Shown in pieces: positions 8,565-17,270 of a DNA stretch of 64,000 nt. The translations under genes and the position numbers were made by a program. The stretch is from Tepidicella xavieri (GTDB lineage: Bacteria; Pseudomonadota; Gammaproteobacteria; Burkholderiales; Burkholderiaceae_C): the NCBI RefSeq assembly GCF_004363315.1, contig NZ_SNYL01000011.1:30315-94314 (forward strand), in the 5' to 3' direction. Every line of letters starts with the position of its first letter. Within the stretch, counting starts at the first letter, position 1. The notes under the pieces are model-generated. The model was not told where the DNA came from and did no database searches. It worked only from the letters and a program-made list of their open reading frames with translations.

Positions 8565-10172
8565 ATGACGGTTTTGGAGACACAGCTCAACCCCCGGTCC
8601 ACCGATTTCCAGCACAACGCCCAAGCCATGCGCGCGCTGGTGGACGATTTGCGTGCCCACATCGACAAGGTGGCTCAGGGCGGCGGCGAGGCCGCCCGCG
8701 CCAAGCACACCGCCCGCGGCAAGCTGCTGCCGCGCCAGCGCGTCGAAATGTTGCTCGACCCCGGCACGCCGTTTCTGGAGATCGCGCCGCTGGCGGCGCT
8801 GAACATGTATGGCAACGAGGCGCCGTGCGCCGGGCTGATCGCCGGCATCGGGCGGGTCAACGGCGTGGACTGCATGATCGTGTGCAACGACGCCACCGTC
8901 AAAGGCGGCACGTACTACCCCATGACGGTGAAAAAGCACTTGCGGGCGCAAGAAATCGCGCAGCAAAACCGCTTGCCGTGCATCTACCTGGTCGATTCCG
9001 GTGGCGCCAACCTGCCCAACCAAGACGAGGTGTTCCCGGACCGCGACCACTTCGGGCGCATCTTCTACAACCAGGCCAACATGAGCGCGCAGGGCATCGC
9101 GCAGATCGCGGTGGTGATGGGCTCGTGCACCGCGGGTGGCGCCTACGTGCCGGCCATGAGCGACGAGACCATCATCGTCAAGAACCAGGGCACGATCTTC
9201 CTGGGCGGCCCGCCGCTGGTGAAGGCCGCCACCGGGGAGGTGGTCAGCGCCGAGGATTTGGGCGGTGGCGACGTGCACACGCGTCTGTCGGGCGTGGCCG
9301 ACCACCTGGCTCAGAACGACATGCACGCGCTGGCCCTGGCGCGCGAGGCGGTGCGGCATCTGCAACGCGCCAAACGCCCCGAGGTGGCGTTGCAAGCCCC
9401 CCGCGCGCCGCTGTATGCCGCCGAAGAGCTCTACGGCGTCATCCCCACCGACACGCGCAAGCCGTTTGACGTGCGCGAGATCGTCGCCCGCATCGTCGAT
9501 GGCAGCGAACTGCACGAATTCAAGCCGCGCTATGGCACCACGCTGGTGTGCGGCTTCGCCCACATCGAGGGCATGCCCGTGGGCATCATCGCCAACAACG
9601 GCATCCTGTTTTCCGAGTCGGCGCTCAAGGGGGCGCACTTCATCGAACTGTGCTGCCAGCGCAAGATCCCGCTGGTGTTCTTGCAGAACATCACCGGCTT
9701 CATGGTCGGCCGCAAGTACGAAAACGAAGGCATCGCCCGCAACGGCGCCAAGATGGTCACGGCCGTGGCCTGCGCCCAGGTGCCCAAGTTCACCGTCATC
9801 ATCGGGGGCAGCTTCGGCGCGGGCAACTACGGCATGTGCGGCCGTGCCTACAGCCCGCGCTTTCTGTGGATGTGGCCGAACGCGCGCATCAGCGTCATGG
9901 GCGGCGAGCAGGCCGCCAGCGTGCTGGCCACCGTCAAGCGCGATGGCATCGAAGCCAAGGGGGGCAGCTGGAGCATGGAGGAGGAGGAAGCGTTCAAAGC
10001 CCCGATCCGGCGCCAGTATGAGGAGCAAGGGCACCCCTATTACGCCACGGCCCGCCTGTGGGACGATGGCGTGATCGACCCCGCCGACACGCGCCGCGTG
10101 CTGGCGCTGGGTCTGTCGGCCGCGCTCAACGCCCCCATCCCCGACACCCGTTTCGGCGTCTTCCGCATGTGA
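8565..10172 (+). CDS. liuB: Methylcrotonoyl-CoA carboxylase beta subunit (carboxyltransferase)
   Basis: A 535-residue protein, the normal length for this subunit. It transfers carboxyl from biotin to 3-methylcrotonyl-CoA in leucine/isovalerate breakdown. Typical features are [21 protein letters not shown] near the N-terminus, the oxyanion-hole regions [15 protein letters not shown] and [16 protein letters not shown], and [15 protein letters not shown]. The ATG at 8565 follows GAGGAAAAC. An in-frame ATG at 8526 lacks a site and would add a non-conserved leader. It heads a tight operon with liuC (10-base gap) and liuD (12-base gap). Confidence 0.95.
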   Translation: MTVLETQLNPRSTDFQHNAQAMRALVDDLRAHIDKVAQGGGEAARAKHTARGKLLPRQRVEMLLDPGTPFLEIAPLAALNMYGNEAPCAGLIAGIGRVNGVDCMIVCNDATVKGGTYYPMTVKKHLRAQEIAQQNRLPCIYLVDSGGANLPNQDEVFPDRDHFGRIFYNQANMSAQGIAQIAVVMGSCTAGGAYVPAMSDETIIVKNQGTIFLGGPPLVKAATGEVVSAEDLGGGDVHTRLSGVADHLAQNDMHALALAREAVRHLQRAKRPEVALQAPRAPLYAAEELYGVIPTDTRKPFDVREIVARIVDGSELHEFKPRYGTTLVCGFAHIEGMPVGIIANNGILFSESALKGAHFIELCCQRKIPLVFLQNITGFMVGRKYENEGIARNGAKMVTAVACAQVPKFTVIIGGSFGAGNYGMCGRAYSPRFLWMWPNARISVMGGEQAASVLATVKRDGIEAKGGSWSMEEEEAFKAPIRRQYEEQGHPYYATARLWDDGVIDPADTRRVLALGLSAALNAPIPDTRFGVFRM

Positions 10173-10182
10173 GGAGCGTGGC

Positions 10183-10962
10183 ATGAGCAACCTGACCGTG
10201 AACGTCCAGGCCCATCGCGCCACCGTGACGCTGACCCGTCCGGCGCTGCGCAATGCGTTCAACGACGAAGTCATCGCCGACCTGACGGCGGCGTTTGCCG
10301 AACTCGGCGCGCGCGACGACGTGCGCGTGATCGTGCTGGCGGCCGAAGGGCCGGCGTTTTGTGCCGGGGCCGATTTGAATTGGATGCGCCGCATGGCCGA
10401 CTACAGCCGCCAAGACAACCTGGCCGACGCGGGCCGCTTGGCAGCGATGCTGCGCACCCTCTACGAGTGCCCCCGGCCCACCATCGCCCGCGTGCAGGGC
10501 GACGTGTACGCCGGTGGCATGGGGTTGGTGGCCTGTTGCGACCTGGTCGTGAGTGCCGAGACGGCCGGCTTTTGCCTGAGCGAAGTCAAGCTCGGGCTGA
10601 TTCCGGCCACCATCGCCCCTTATGTGATTCGCGCCATGGGGCCGCGAGCCGCCCACCGCTACTTCCTGACGGCTGAACGCTTCAGCGCTGCCGAGGCGCG
10701 CCGCATCGGCTTCGTGCACGAAGTGGTGCCGGCCGACCGGCTCGATGCCCAGGTCGATGAATGGGTTCGCGCGCTCAGCAGCGCCGGCCCCGCGGCCGTG
10801 CGGGCCTGCAAGCGGCTGGTGCAGGACGTGGCCGAACGCCCCATCGATGCCGCCTTGATCGAATCCACCGTGCAGCGCATCGCCGACATCCGCGCCAGCG
10901 CCGAAGGCAAGGAGGGCGTCCAGTCCTTTCTGCACAAACGCCCGCCCCAATGGCTGGGCTGA
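10183..10962 (+). CDS. liuC: Methylglutaconyl-CoA hydratase (crotonase family)
   Basis: A 259-residue crotonase. The segment FCAGADLNWMRRMADYS is diagnostic of methylglutaconyl-CoA hydratases, and the second oxyanion-hole region reads GDVYAGGMGLVACCDLV. It hydrates 3-methylglutaconyl-CoA to HMG-CoA, the step between the LiuB/LiuD carboxylase and HMG-CoA lyase. It lies between the two carboxylase subunit genes, as in other liu clusters. Confidence 0.92.
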   Translation: MSNLTVNVQAHRATVTLTRPALRNAFNDEVIADLTAAFAELGARDDVRVIVLAAEGPAFCAGADLNWMRRMADYSRQDNLADAGRLAAMLRTLYECPRPTIARVQGDVYAGGMGLVACCDLVVSAETAGFCLSEVKLGLIPATIAPYVIRAMGPRAAHRYFLTAERFSAAEARRIGFVHEVVPADRLDAQVDEWVRALSSAGPAAVRACKRLVQDVAERPIDAALIESTVQRIADIRASAEGKEGVQSFLHKRPPQWLG

Positions 10963-10974
10963 GGGAGACGCACC

Positions 10975-13029
10975 ATGTTTAAAAAAATCCTCATCGCTAA
11001 CCGTGGCGAAATCGCCTGCCGCGTGGCCGCCACCGCCCGGCGCCTGGGCGTCAAGACCGTGGCCGTGTACTCCGACGCCGACGCCCAGGCCAAGCACGTG
11101 GCTGCCTGCGACGAGGCGGCCCATATCGGCGGCAGCGCGCCCAAGGACAGCTATCTGCGCTGGCAGGCCATTCTCGATGCCGCCCGTGCCACCGGCGCGC
11201 AGGCCGTTCACCCGGGCTACGGCTTTCTGAGCGAAAACGAAGATTTCGCCCGCGCATGCGCGGAGGCGGGGCTGGTGTTCATCGGGCCGCCGGCGTCTGC
11301 TATTCAGGCCATGGGCCTCAAGGCCGAATCCAAGCGGCTGATGGAGCAAGCCCAGGTGCCGCTCGTGCCCGGCTACCACGGCACGGACCAGGATCCGGCC
11401 CTGTTGCAGCGCGAGGCCGACCGCATCGGCTACCCTGTGCTCATCAAGGCCAGTGTCGGCGGTGGCGGCAAGGGGATGCGCGCGGTTGACCGGCCCGAGG
11501 ACTTCCTGGCCGCGCTGCAATCGTGCAAGCGCGAAGCCCTCAACAGCTTTGGCGACGACGCGGTGCTCATCGAGAAATACGTGCAGCGCCCGCGCCACAT
11601 CGAAATCCAGGTGTTTGGCGACACCCATGGGAACTGCGTGTACCTGTTCGAGCGCGACTGCTCCGTGCAGCGCCGTCATCAGAAAGTGCTGGAGGAGGCC
11701 CCCGCGCCCGGCATGACCCCCGAACTGCGCGCCCGCATGGGCGAAGCCGCCGTGGCCGCGGCCCGCGCCGTCGGCTATGTGGGGGCAGGCACGGTGGAGT
11801 TCATCGTCGAGCAGCCGGCCGGCTACGACCACCCCGAGCAGATGCGCTTTTATTTCATGGAGATGAACACCCGCTTGCAGGTGGAGCATCCCGTCACCGA
11901 GGCCATCACGGGGCTGGACCTGGTCGAATGGCAATTGCGCGTCGCCGCGGGTGAGTCCTTGCCGCTGAAGCAGGAAGACCTGCGCATCCACGGCCATGCC
12001 ATCGAGGCACGCATCTGCGCCGAAAACCCCGACAACCAGTTCCTGCCCGCCACGGGCACGCTGGCCGTGTACCGCAAGCCGGCGCACGTCAGCTTCCAGC
12101 GCGGGCCGGTGCGCTTCGATGACGGCGTGCGCGAAGGCGACACCATCAGCCCCTTCTACGACTCGATGGTGGCCAAGCTGATCGTGCACGGCGACAGCCG
12201 CGAACAGGCCTTGGCCCGGCTCGACGATGCCCTGGCGCAGACCCACATCGTGGGGCTGGCGACCAATGTGCAGTTCCTGCGCCACGCGGTGCGCAGTGCG
12301 TCGTTTGCCCAGGCGCGGCTGGACACGGCCTTGATCCAGCGCGAGCAGGCGGCCTTGTTCCACCAGCAGCCTGTGAGCCTGCCGCTGGCCGTGGCCGCCG
12401 CGGTGGCGCACACGCTGGTGCAGGAACGCGCCGGCGAAACCACCGACCCCTTCAGCAAAACCGACGGCTGGCGCAGTCACGGCCAGTTCCAGCGCCGCTT
12501 CGCGTTCGAGGACGGCGATGCCCATGTCCCCGCCGTCTTGGCCTATGGGCATGGGGGTGGCCTGCGCCTGACCGTGGGGGAAGGCGCGCACGCGGTGACC
12601 GGCGAGTTGGTGTTCAGCGCGCATCCCGCCGCATCGGCCAGCCCGTTGGCCGATGCCCCCCCTTGGGCGTTGGACCTGTGCTTTGCCGGCGAGCGCGTCC
12701 GCGCCACCGTGTACATGCAAGGCGAGCGCGCCCATGTGTTCACCCCCCAGGGGGCGCGGCAGGTGGTGGAGGTGGACCTGCTGGCCCATGCGGGCGATGC
12801 CGCGACCGAAGGCGGGCGGTTGACCGCGCCCATGCCCGGCAAGGTTGTGTCGTTCGCGGTGCAGGCCGGCGAAGTGGTCAAGAAAGGCCAGCCGCTGGCC
12901 GTCATGGAGGCCATGAAGATGGAACACACCATCGCCGCGCCTGCCGACGGCACCGTCACCGAACTCCTGTACGCCCCGGGCGACCAGGTGGCCGAAGGCG
13001 CCGAACTGCTCAAGCTGGCCCCGGCCTGA
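10975..13029 (+). CDS. liuD: Methylcrotonoyl-CoA carboxylase alpha subunit (biotin carboxylase/BCCP)
   Basis: A 684-residue protein. The biotin carboxylase domain occupies residues about 1-445 (FKKILIANRGEIACRV, ATP-grasp KASVGGGGKGMRAV, MEMNTRLQVEHPVTE). A linker follows, then a C-terminal biotinyl domain with MEAMKMEHT. The biotinylated lysine is residue 648. It carboxylates its own biotin using ATP and bicarbonate, and LiuB then transfers the carboxyl group. A GC-rich hairpin follows the stop codon. Confidence 0.95.
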   Translation: MFKKILIANRGEIACRVAATARRLGVKTVAVYSDADAQAKHVAACDEAAHIGGSAPKDSYLRWQAILDAARATGAQAVHPGYGFLSENEDFARACAEAGLVFIGPPASAIQAMGLKAESKRLMEQAQVPLVPGYHGTDQDPALLQREADRIGYPVLIKASVGGGGKGMRAVDRPEDFLAALQSCKREALNSFGDDAVLIEKYVQRPRHIEIQVFGDTHGNCVYLFERDCSVQRRHQKVLEEAPAPGMTPELRARMGEAAVAAARAVGYVGAGTVEFIVEQPAGYDHPEQMRFYFMEMNTRLQVEHPVTEAITGLDLVEWQLRVAAGESLPLKQEDLRIHGHAIEARICAENPDNQFLPATGTLAVYRKPAHVSFQRGPVRFDDGVREGDTISPFYDSMVAKLIVHGDSREQALARLDDALAQTHIVGLATNVQFLRHAVRSASFAQARLDTALIQREQAALFHQQPVSLPLAVAAAVAHTLVQERAGETTDPFSKTDGWRSHGQFQRRFAFEDGDAHVPAVLAYGHGGGLRLTVGEGAHAVTGELVFSAHPAASASPLADAPPWALDLCFAGERVRATVYMQGERAHVFTPQGARQVVEVDLLAHAGDAATEGGRLTAPMPGKVVSFAVQAGEVVKKGQPLAVMEAMKMEHTIAAPADGTVTELLYAPGDQVAEGAELLKLAPA

Positions 13030-13033
13030 GCCA

Positions 13034-13069
13034 GCGCCCCGCCGCCGGCCCACCCGGCCGCCGGGGCGC
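13034..13069 (+). terminator. GC-rich hairpin after liuD
   Basis: GCGCCCC (13034-13040) pairs with GGGGCGC (13063-13069), and inner GC-rich bases extend the stem. No T-run follows, so it is at best a weak or Rho-assisted terminator at the end of liuBCD. Confidence 0.35.
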
Positions 13070-13155
13070 ATGGCCATCGGCCGGCTCGCCCTGGGGACGG
13101 CAGGGCCGCAGCGAGCCGTGTATGGTATGGGCTGATCCATGAAGCAACCCTGACC

Positions 13156-14106
13156 ATGAACATTGTGTTTTGCTGCACCGATACCCGTCCCGAGCCCTGG
13201 CTGGAGGGCTTGCAGGCGGCGTTGCCCGAAGCGCAGGTCACCCTTTGGCGGCCTGTGCCGGAGCCCCTGGGCGTCGCGACCGAGGCGGCCAGCGCCGACT
13301 ATGCCGTCGTCTGGGCCCCGCCGCAGGCGTTCATCGACTCGCAGCCGCGGCTCAAAGCCCTGTTCAACATCGGCGCCGGGGTCGATGCCCTGTTGCGCTT
13401 GCGCCTGCCTCCAGGTTTGCCGGTGGTGCGGCTCGACGATGCGGGCATGGCCGTGCAGATGGCCGAATACGTGTGCCACGCCGTCATCCGCCACTTCCGC
13501 GAACTGGATCCGTACCGGCAAGCGCAGGCCCGCCATGAATGGGCCTTTCGCAAGCCCCAGCGGCGCGAGGATTTTGCCGTGGGGGTGATGGGTCTGGGCG
13601 TGCTGGGCACGCGCGTGGCGCAGGCGTTGCGGGCGTTTGAATTTCCGGTCCATGGCTGGAGCCGCAGCCCCAAGGCGCTGGAAGGCGTGCGCACCTTCCA
13701 CGGCGAAGGGGACGGCCTGCGCCGTTTCCTGGCGGCCAGCCGCGTGCTGGTCAACCTGCTGCCGCTGACGCCACAGACGCGCGACATCCTCAACCGCGAC
13801 ACCCTGAGCCGTCTGCAACCCGGCGGCTACCTCATCAACGTGGCGCGCGGCGCGCATCTGGTGGAGGAGGATCTGCTGGCGCTGCTCGACAGCGGCCATC
13901 TGGCCGGCGCCACGCTGGATGTGTTCCGCACCGAGCCCCTGCCGCCCGAGCATCCTTTCTGGGCCCACCCCCGCATCACCGTGACGCCGCACACGGCCGC
14001 CCGCACCCTGCGCGACGAGAGCATCGCCCAGATCGCCCGCAAGATCCGCGCCCTGGAGCAAGGCCAGCCCATTGCCGGCGTGGTCGATCGGGCGCGGGGT
14101 TATTAA
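13156..14106 (+). CDS. ghrA: Glyoxylate/hydroxypyruvate reductase A
   Basis: A 316-residue D-2-hydroxyacid dehydrogenase. It has the dinucleotide-binding motif GVMGLGVLGTRVAQAL, the substrate Arg region INVARGAHLVEEDL, the Glu region FRTEPLPPEHPFW and the catalytic His in TPHTAA. Family members reduce glyoxylate and hydroxypyruvate with NADPH. It lies 126 bases after liuD on the same strand, apparently as its own unit, and its stop codon touches the palindrome before the DUF4160 gene. Confidence 0.88.
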   Translation: MNIVFCCTDTRPEPWLEGLQAALPEAQVTLWRPVPEPLGVATEAASADYAVVWAPPQAFIDSQPRLKALFNIGAGVDALLRLRLPPGLPVVRLDDAGMAVQMAEYVCHAVIRHFRELDPYRQAQARHEWAFRKPQRREDFAVGVMGLGVLGTRVAQALRAFEFPVHGWSRSPKALEGVRTFHGEGDGLRRFLAASRVLVNLLPLTPQTRDILNRDTLSRLQPGGYLINVARGAHLVEEDLLALLDSGHLAGATLDVFRTEPLPPEHPFWAHPRITVTPHTAARTLRDESIAQIARKIRALEQGQPIAGVVDRARGY

Positions 14107-14124
14107 AACCCAACCTGTTGGGTT
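14107..14124. promoter_or_regulatory. Perfect palindrome upstream of the DUF4160/DUF2442 pair
   Basis: AACCCAAC, CT, GTTGGGTT is a perfect 8-base inverted repeat directly after the ghrA stop and 10 bases before the ATG at 14135. The flanks TTAA and AATA extend it imperfectly. Its position at the head of a two-gene cassette suits autoregulation. A short terminator for ghrA is the alternative, but there is no T-run. Confidence 0.5.
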
Positions 14125-14134
14125 AATATCTGGC

Positions 14135-14368
14135 ATGTCCAGCATCCGTGTCAACCATCTTCGCCTGGTGGTGTATCCGAATGACCATCCGCCACCCCAT
14201 GCCCACGTGCTTGGGCCAGGCTGGGAGTTGCGAATCGAGCTTTCCCGCCCCCCTGCATTGATGACGGTCAGTGGCAAAGCAAAAACCGGCGATATTGCGG
14301 TGGCGTTGATGGCGGTGAGCGATCACCTGGGGACTCTTCGCCAACGATGGAGGGATTTGCATGAGTAA
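14135..14368 (+). CDS. DUF4160 domain protein
   Basis: A 77-residue protein with the family signature: VYPNDHPPPHAHVLGPGWELRIE. DUF4160 genes are commonly found directly before DUF2442 genes, as here, with an 8-base overlap. Such pairs are suspected of acting as toxin-antitoxin-like modules, but I know of no proof of activity. The ATG at 14135 starts the conserved part, and the upstream in-frame sequence belongs to ghrA and the palindrome. Confidence 0.8.
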   Translation: MSSIRVNHLRLVVYPNDHPPPHAHVLGPGWELRIELSRPPALMTVSGKAKTGDIAVALMAVSDHLGTLRQRWRDLHE

Positions 14369-14798
14369 GCCTGCATTGCCCGATTGGGTGCGTGCCGAAC
14401 TGGAGCGCGTACCGGAAGCCGCTGCGCGTGGTCTTGCCGCCGATCGGCCGGATTTGCGTGCCGTGGCGGCTCGCTACGACGCTCGTCGCAAGCGGGTGGT
14501 GGTGGAATTGGCCAATGGCACCTGGTTTGCCTTTCCGCCGGCATTGGCACAAGGTTTGGCGGGAGCCAGTGCCGCAGACCTTGCGGTCATTGAAATCAGC
14601 CCGATGGGAACGGGCCTGCACTGGCCGCGACTCGACGCGGACTTGACCGTCGAGGGTTTGCTGGCAGGCGCATTTGGCAGCCGTGCCTGGATGCGCGAAT
14701 GGGCAGCCAAGGCGGGCCGCGTCTCATCGCCGGCCAAGGCCTCAGCGGCCCGCGCCAACGGGGCAAAAGGCGGGCGGCCGCGCAAGGCGGTGGCCTGA
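14361..14798 (+). CDS. DUF2442 domain protein with AT-hook-like basic tail
   Basis: A 145-residue protein. Residues about 30-100 form the DUF2442 domain (ARYDARRKRVVVELANGTWFAFPP, then GTGLHWPRLDADL). The tail ending ARANGAKGGRPRKAVA contains a GRP core flanked by basic residues, like an AT-hook. It could bind DNA, perhaps the AT-flanked palindrome upstream, making it the likely antitoxin/repressor of the pair. The start overlaps the DUF4160 gene by 8 bases. The pair separates liuE from the rest of the liu cluster. Confidence 0.8.
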   Translation: MSKPALPDWVRAELERVPEAAARGLAADRPDLRAVAARYDARRKRVVVELANGTWFAFPPALAQGLAGASAADLAVIEISPMGTGLHWPRLDADLTVEGLLAGAFGSRAWMREWAAKAGRVSSPAKASAARANGAKGGRPRKAVA

Positions 14799-14873
14799 TT
14801 GATGAAGCCGTTGCATCGCGGCGGGTCGAGTCTGCCCATGCATGCGGAAAAGTTTTTTGAGAAAGGCATCACC

Positions 14874-15791
14874 TTGAACACCACCCACTTGCCCCCACGA
14901 GTACGTCTCATCGACGTCGGCCCGCGCGACGGCCTGCAAAACGAAAAGCAGCCCGTGCCCGCGGCCGTCAAGATCGAGCTCGTGCACCGCCTGCAGGCCG
15001 CGGGCCTGCGGGAGATCGAAGTCACCAGCTATGTGTCACCCAAGTGGGTGCCGCAGATGGCCGACAACCACGAGGTCATGGCCGGCATCACCCGCCAGTC
15101 GGGCGTGCGCTACTCCGTGCTCACGCCCAACCTCAAGGGCTTCGAGGCGGCGCTGGCCGACCGGCCGGACGAGATCGTGGTGTTCGGCGCGGCCAGCGAA
15201 GCGTTCAGCCAGAAAAACATCAATTGCAGCATCGCCGAGAGCATCGAGCGCTTTGCGCCGGTGGTGGAGGCCGCGCGCAAGGCTGGCATCGCCGTGCGCG
15301 GCGCCATGAGCTGCACCGTGGGCTGCCCCTATGAGGGCGACATCGCGCCCGAGCGCGTGGGCATGCTGGCCCAGTTGATGAAGGACATCGGCGTGCAGCG
15401 CGTGGACGTGGCCGACACCATCGGCGTGGGCACGCCACTGAAGGTGCAGCGCGCCATCGAGGCGACGCTCGCGCACTACGACATCGACCACATCAGCGGC
15501 CATTTCCACGACACCTACGGCCAGGCGCTGGCCAACACGCTGGCGGCGCTGCAGATGGGGGTGTGGAACTTCCAGTCCTCGGTCGCGGGGCTGGGCGGCT
15601 GCCCTTACGCCAAAGGCGCGACCGGCAATGTGGCGACCGAGGACGTGGTCTATCTGCTGCACGGCCTGGGCATCGACACGGGCATCGACCTGGAGGCGCT
15701 GGTGGACACCGGGGCCTGGATCAGCGCGCAGCTCGGGCGGCCGAGCGCCTCTCGCGTCGGGCGCGCATTGCTGGCCAAGCGCGTACACTGA
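14874..15791 (+). CDS. liuE: Hydroxymethylglutaryl-CoA lyase
   Basis: About 305 residues. It cleaves HMG-CoA to acetoacetate and acetyl-CoA, the last step of leucine catabolism begun by liuBCD upstream. Markers are VGPRDGLQNEK, the metal-binding HFHDTYGQALAN and the signature SVAGLGGCPYAKGATGN with the catalytic Cys. The start is uncertain. A TTG at 14874 follows GAAAGG at a good distance and gives the family's usual N-terminus; ATG codons at 14838 and 14802 would add 12-24 non-conserved residues. Confidence 0.9.
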   Translation: MNTTHLPPRVRLIDVGPRDGLQNEKQPVPAAVKIELVHRLQAAGLREIEVTSYVSPKWVPQMADNHEVMAGITRQSGVRYSVLTPNLKGFEAALADRPDEIVVFGAASEAFSQKNINCSIAESIERFAPVVEAARKAGIAVRGAMSCTVGCPYEGDIAPERVGMLAQLMKDIGVQRVDVADTIGVGTPLKVQRAIEATLAHYDIDHISGHFHDTYGQALANTLAALQMGVWNFQSSVAGLGGCPYAKGATGNVATEDVVYLLHGLGIDTGIDLEALVDTGAWISAQLGRPSASRVGRALLAKRVH

Positions 15792-15797
15792 CGCCTT

Positions 15798-16460
15798 ATG
15801 GATCTGCACGTCTGGTTGGCTTATTTCGTCGCGGCTTGGGTGATTGCCATTTCCCCCGGTTCGGGGGCGGTGCTGTCGATGACGCATGGCTTGGCCTATG
15901 GCGTGCGCCATGCCAGCGTCACCATCCTGGGCTTGCAGGCGGGGCTGTCCATCGTGCTGCTGGTGGCGGGCGTGGGGGTGGGCGCCTTGCTGGTGGCGTC
16001 GGCCACGGCGTTTACCGTCATCAAGGTGCTGGGGGCCGCGTACCTGCTGTGGCTGGGCTGGCGGCAATGGGTGGCGCCGGTCGCTGCCGATGCCCCGAGC
16101 GCCTCATCGCAGGCGTCACCGGGGGGCAGCGCGCTGCCGCCGGGGCTGCCGTCGGCGCGGCAACGGTTCGTCCTGGGCCTGTTCACCAATGTCACCAACC
16201 CCAAGGGCATCGTGTTCATGGTGGCGGTGCTGCCACAGTTCATCAGCCCGCATCGGCCGCTGTGGTTGCAGTTGCTCATCCTGCTGGTCACGTCCGTCGC
16301 GGTGGACTTGGTGGTGATGCACGGTTATGCCTGGTTGGCCTCGCGGGCCCAGCGCTGGCTCGCGTCGGCCCGCGCGCGCCGGGCGCAGAACCGGGTGTTC
16401 GGCGGGGTGCTCATGGCCATGGGGGCCAGCCTGTTCATGGTCAAGCGGGCTGCGGCCTGA
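15798..16460 (+). CDS. LysE/RhtB family amino-acid exporter
   Basis: A 220-residue inner-membrane protein with about six hydrophobic helices and the family start ISPGSGAVLSMTHGLAYG, and FTNVTNPKGIVFMVAVLPQF in the middle. Members export amino acids such as homoserine, threonine or leucine. It starts 6 bases after liuE, so it may be co-transcribed with the end of the leucine pathway. Substrate is not predictable from sequence. Confidence 0.85.
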   Translation: MDLHVWLAYFVAAWVIAISPGSGAVLSMTHGLAYGVRHASVTILGLQAGLSIVLLVAGVGVGALLVASATAFTVIKVLGAAYLLWLGWRQWVAPVAADAPSASSQASPGGSALPPGLPSARQRFVLGLFTNVTNPKGIVFMVAVLPQFISPHRPLWLQLLILLVTSVAVDLVVMHGYAWLASRAQRWLASARARRAQNRVFGGVLMAMGASLFMVKRAAA

Positions 16461-16511
16461 AGCCCTCGGGCGGCCGCGCCTGCGCCCGTGCCCCCGCTAT
16501 CATCCTCGCCC

Positions 16512-17018
16512 ATGTGTGGTTCCGAACTTCAACCCTTGCCCGAGGCCGTGCAGCGCGTGGCCGCGGCACTCATGCGGCTGGGCCATCCCCATGCCCCGGT
16601 GATGCTGGACAGCGCGGCGCGCACCGCCCAGGAAGCGGCCGATGCGCTTGGCGTGGCGCTGGGCCAGATCGCCAAGAGCATCATTTTTTGTCGTCAGCCC
16701 GATGAAGTGGCTGTGCTGGTCATCACCAGCGGGGATCGCCGGGTCGATGAGCGCAAGGTGCAGGCGCTGGTGTGCGGCCCGGGCCAGTCGTTGGGCCGGG
16801 CGACGCCCGCATTCGTGCGGAACAAAACCGGCTTTGCGATTGGCGGCGTCTCGCCGGTGGCCCATGCCCAGACGCCCGTGACCCTGATCGACGAAGAACT
16901 GTTTCGCTTCGAGCGCATCTGGGCCGCGGCGGGGCATCCCAATGGGGTTTTTCCTTTGTCACCGCAGGACCTGGGGGCTTTGACCGGCGCGCCCGTGGCC
17001 GACGTGACGGTGCGCTAG
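16512..17018 (+). CDS. YbaK/ProX-type aminoacyl-tRNA deacylase
   Basis: A 168-residue single-domain protein of the YbaK/INS family. It has RTAQEAADALGVALGQIAKSIIF with the conserved Lys, RKVQAL, TGFAIGGVSPVAH and the terminal AGHPNGVFPLSP. Members hydrolyse mischarged tRNAs, such as Cys- or Ala-tRNA(Pro), in trans. The ATG at 16512 begins the conserved region; an in-frame upstream ATG at 16488 is less likely. Substrate specificity is not assigned. Confidence 0.85.
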   Translation: MCGSELQPLPEAVQRVAAALMRLGHPHAPVMLDSAARTAQEAADALGVALGQIAKSIIFCRQPDEVAVLVITSGDRRVDERKVQALVCGPGQSLGRATPAFVRNKTGFAIGGVSPVAHAQTPVTLIDEELFRFERIWAAAGHPNGVFPLSPQDLGALTGAPVADVTVR

Positions 17019-17027
17019 AGTGCGGGC

Positions 17028-17270
17028 ATGCCGGTCCGCCCCCCTGTTCCCGCTCCCGTGTCGCTGGCCGATGCCCGCCAGCGCAAGGGAGGGGCTTTTC
17101 CTTCCCCCTGTGTCAATGTGTGTCGCATGTCGCCTCGGTCGGGCTGGTGCGAAGGGTGCTGGCGCACGATCGACGAAATCCGCCAGTGGAGTGTGATGGA
17201 CGAGGCCGAACGCGCCGCCTGCTGGGAGCGGATCATGGCTCGCCAGCGCGAGGCTGGTGTCACGGCCTGA
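17028..17270 (+). CDS. DUF1289 protein (putative Fe-S/zinc protein)
   Basis: An 80-residue protein with the four-Cys DUF1289 pattern: CVNVCRM, then WCEGCWRTIDEIRQW. The family is small and proteobacterial, and the cysteines probably bind a metal or Fe-S cluster. It follows the deacylase by 9 bases. Its last 11 bases overlap the 3' end of the convergent GGDEF gene. Confidence 0.85.
   Translation: MPVRPPVPAPVSLADARQRKGGAFPSPCVNVCRMSPRSGWCEGCWRTIDEIRQWSVMDEAERAACWERIMARQREAGVTA

Noticed and set aside
10126..14277. A 1383-codon open frame on the minus strand across liuC, liuD and ghrA
   Set aside because: It lies opposite well-recognised genes, has Arg/His/Gly-rich low-complexity translation and no family features. 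It is an artefact of third-position GC bias.
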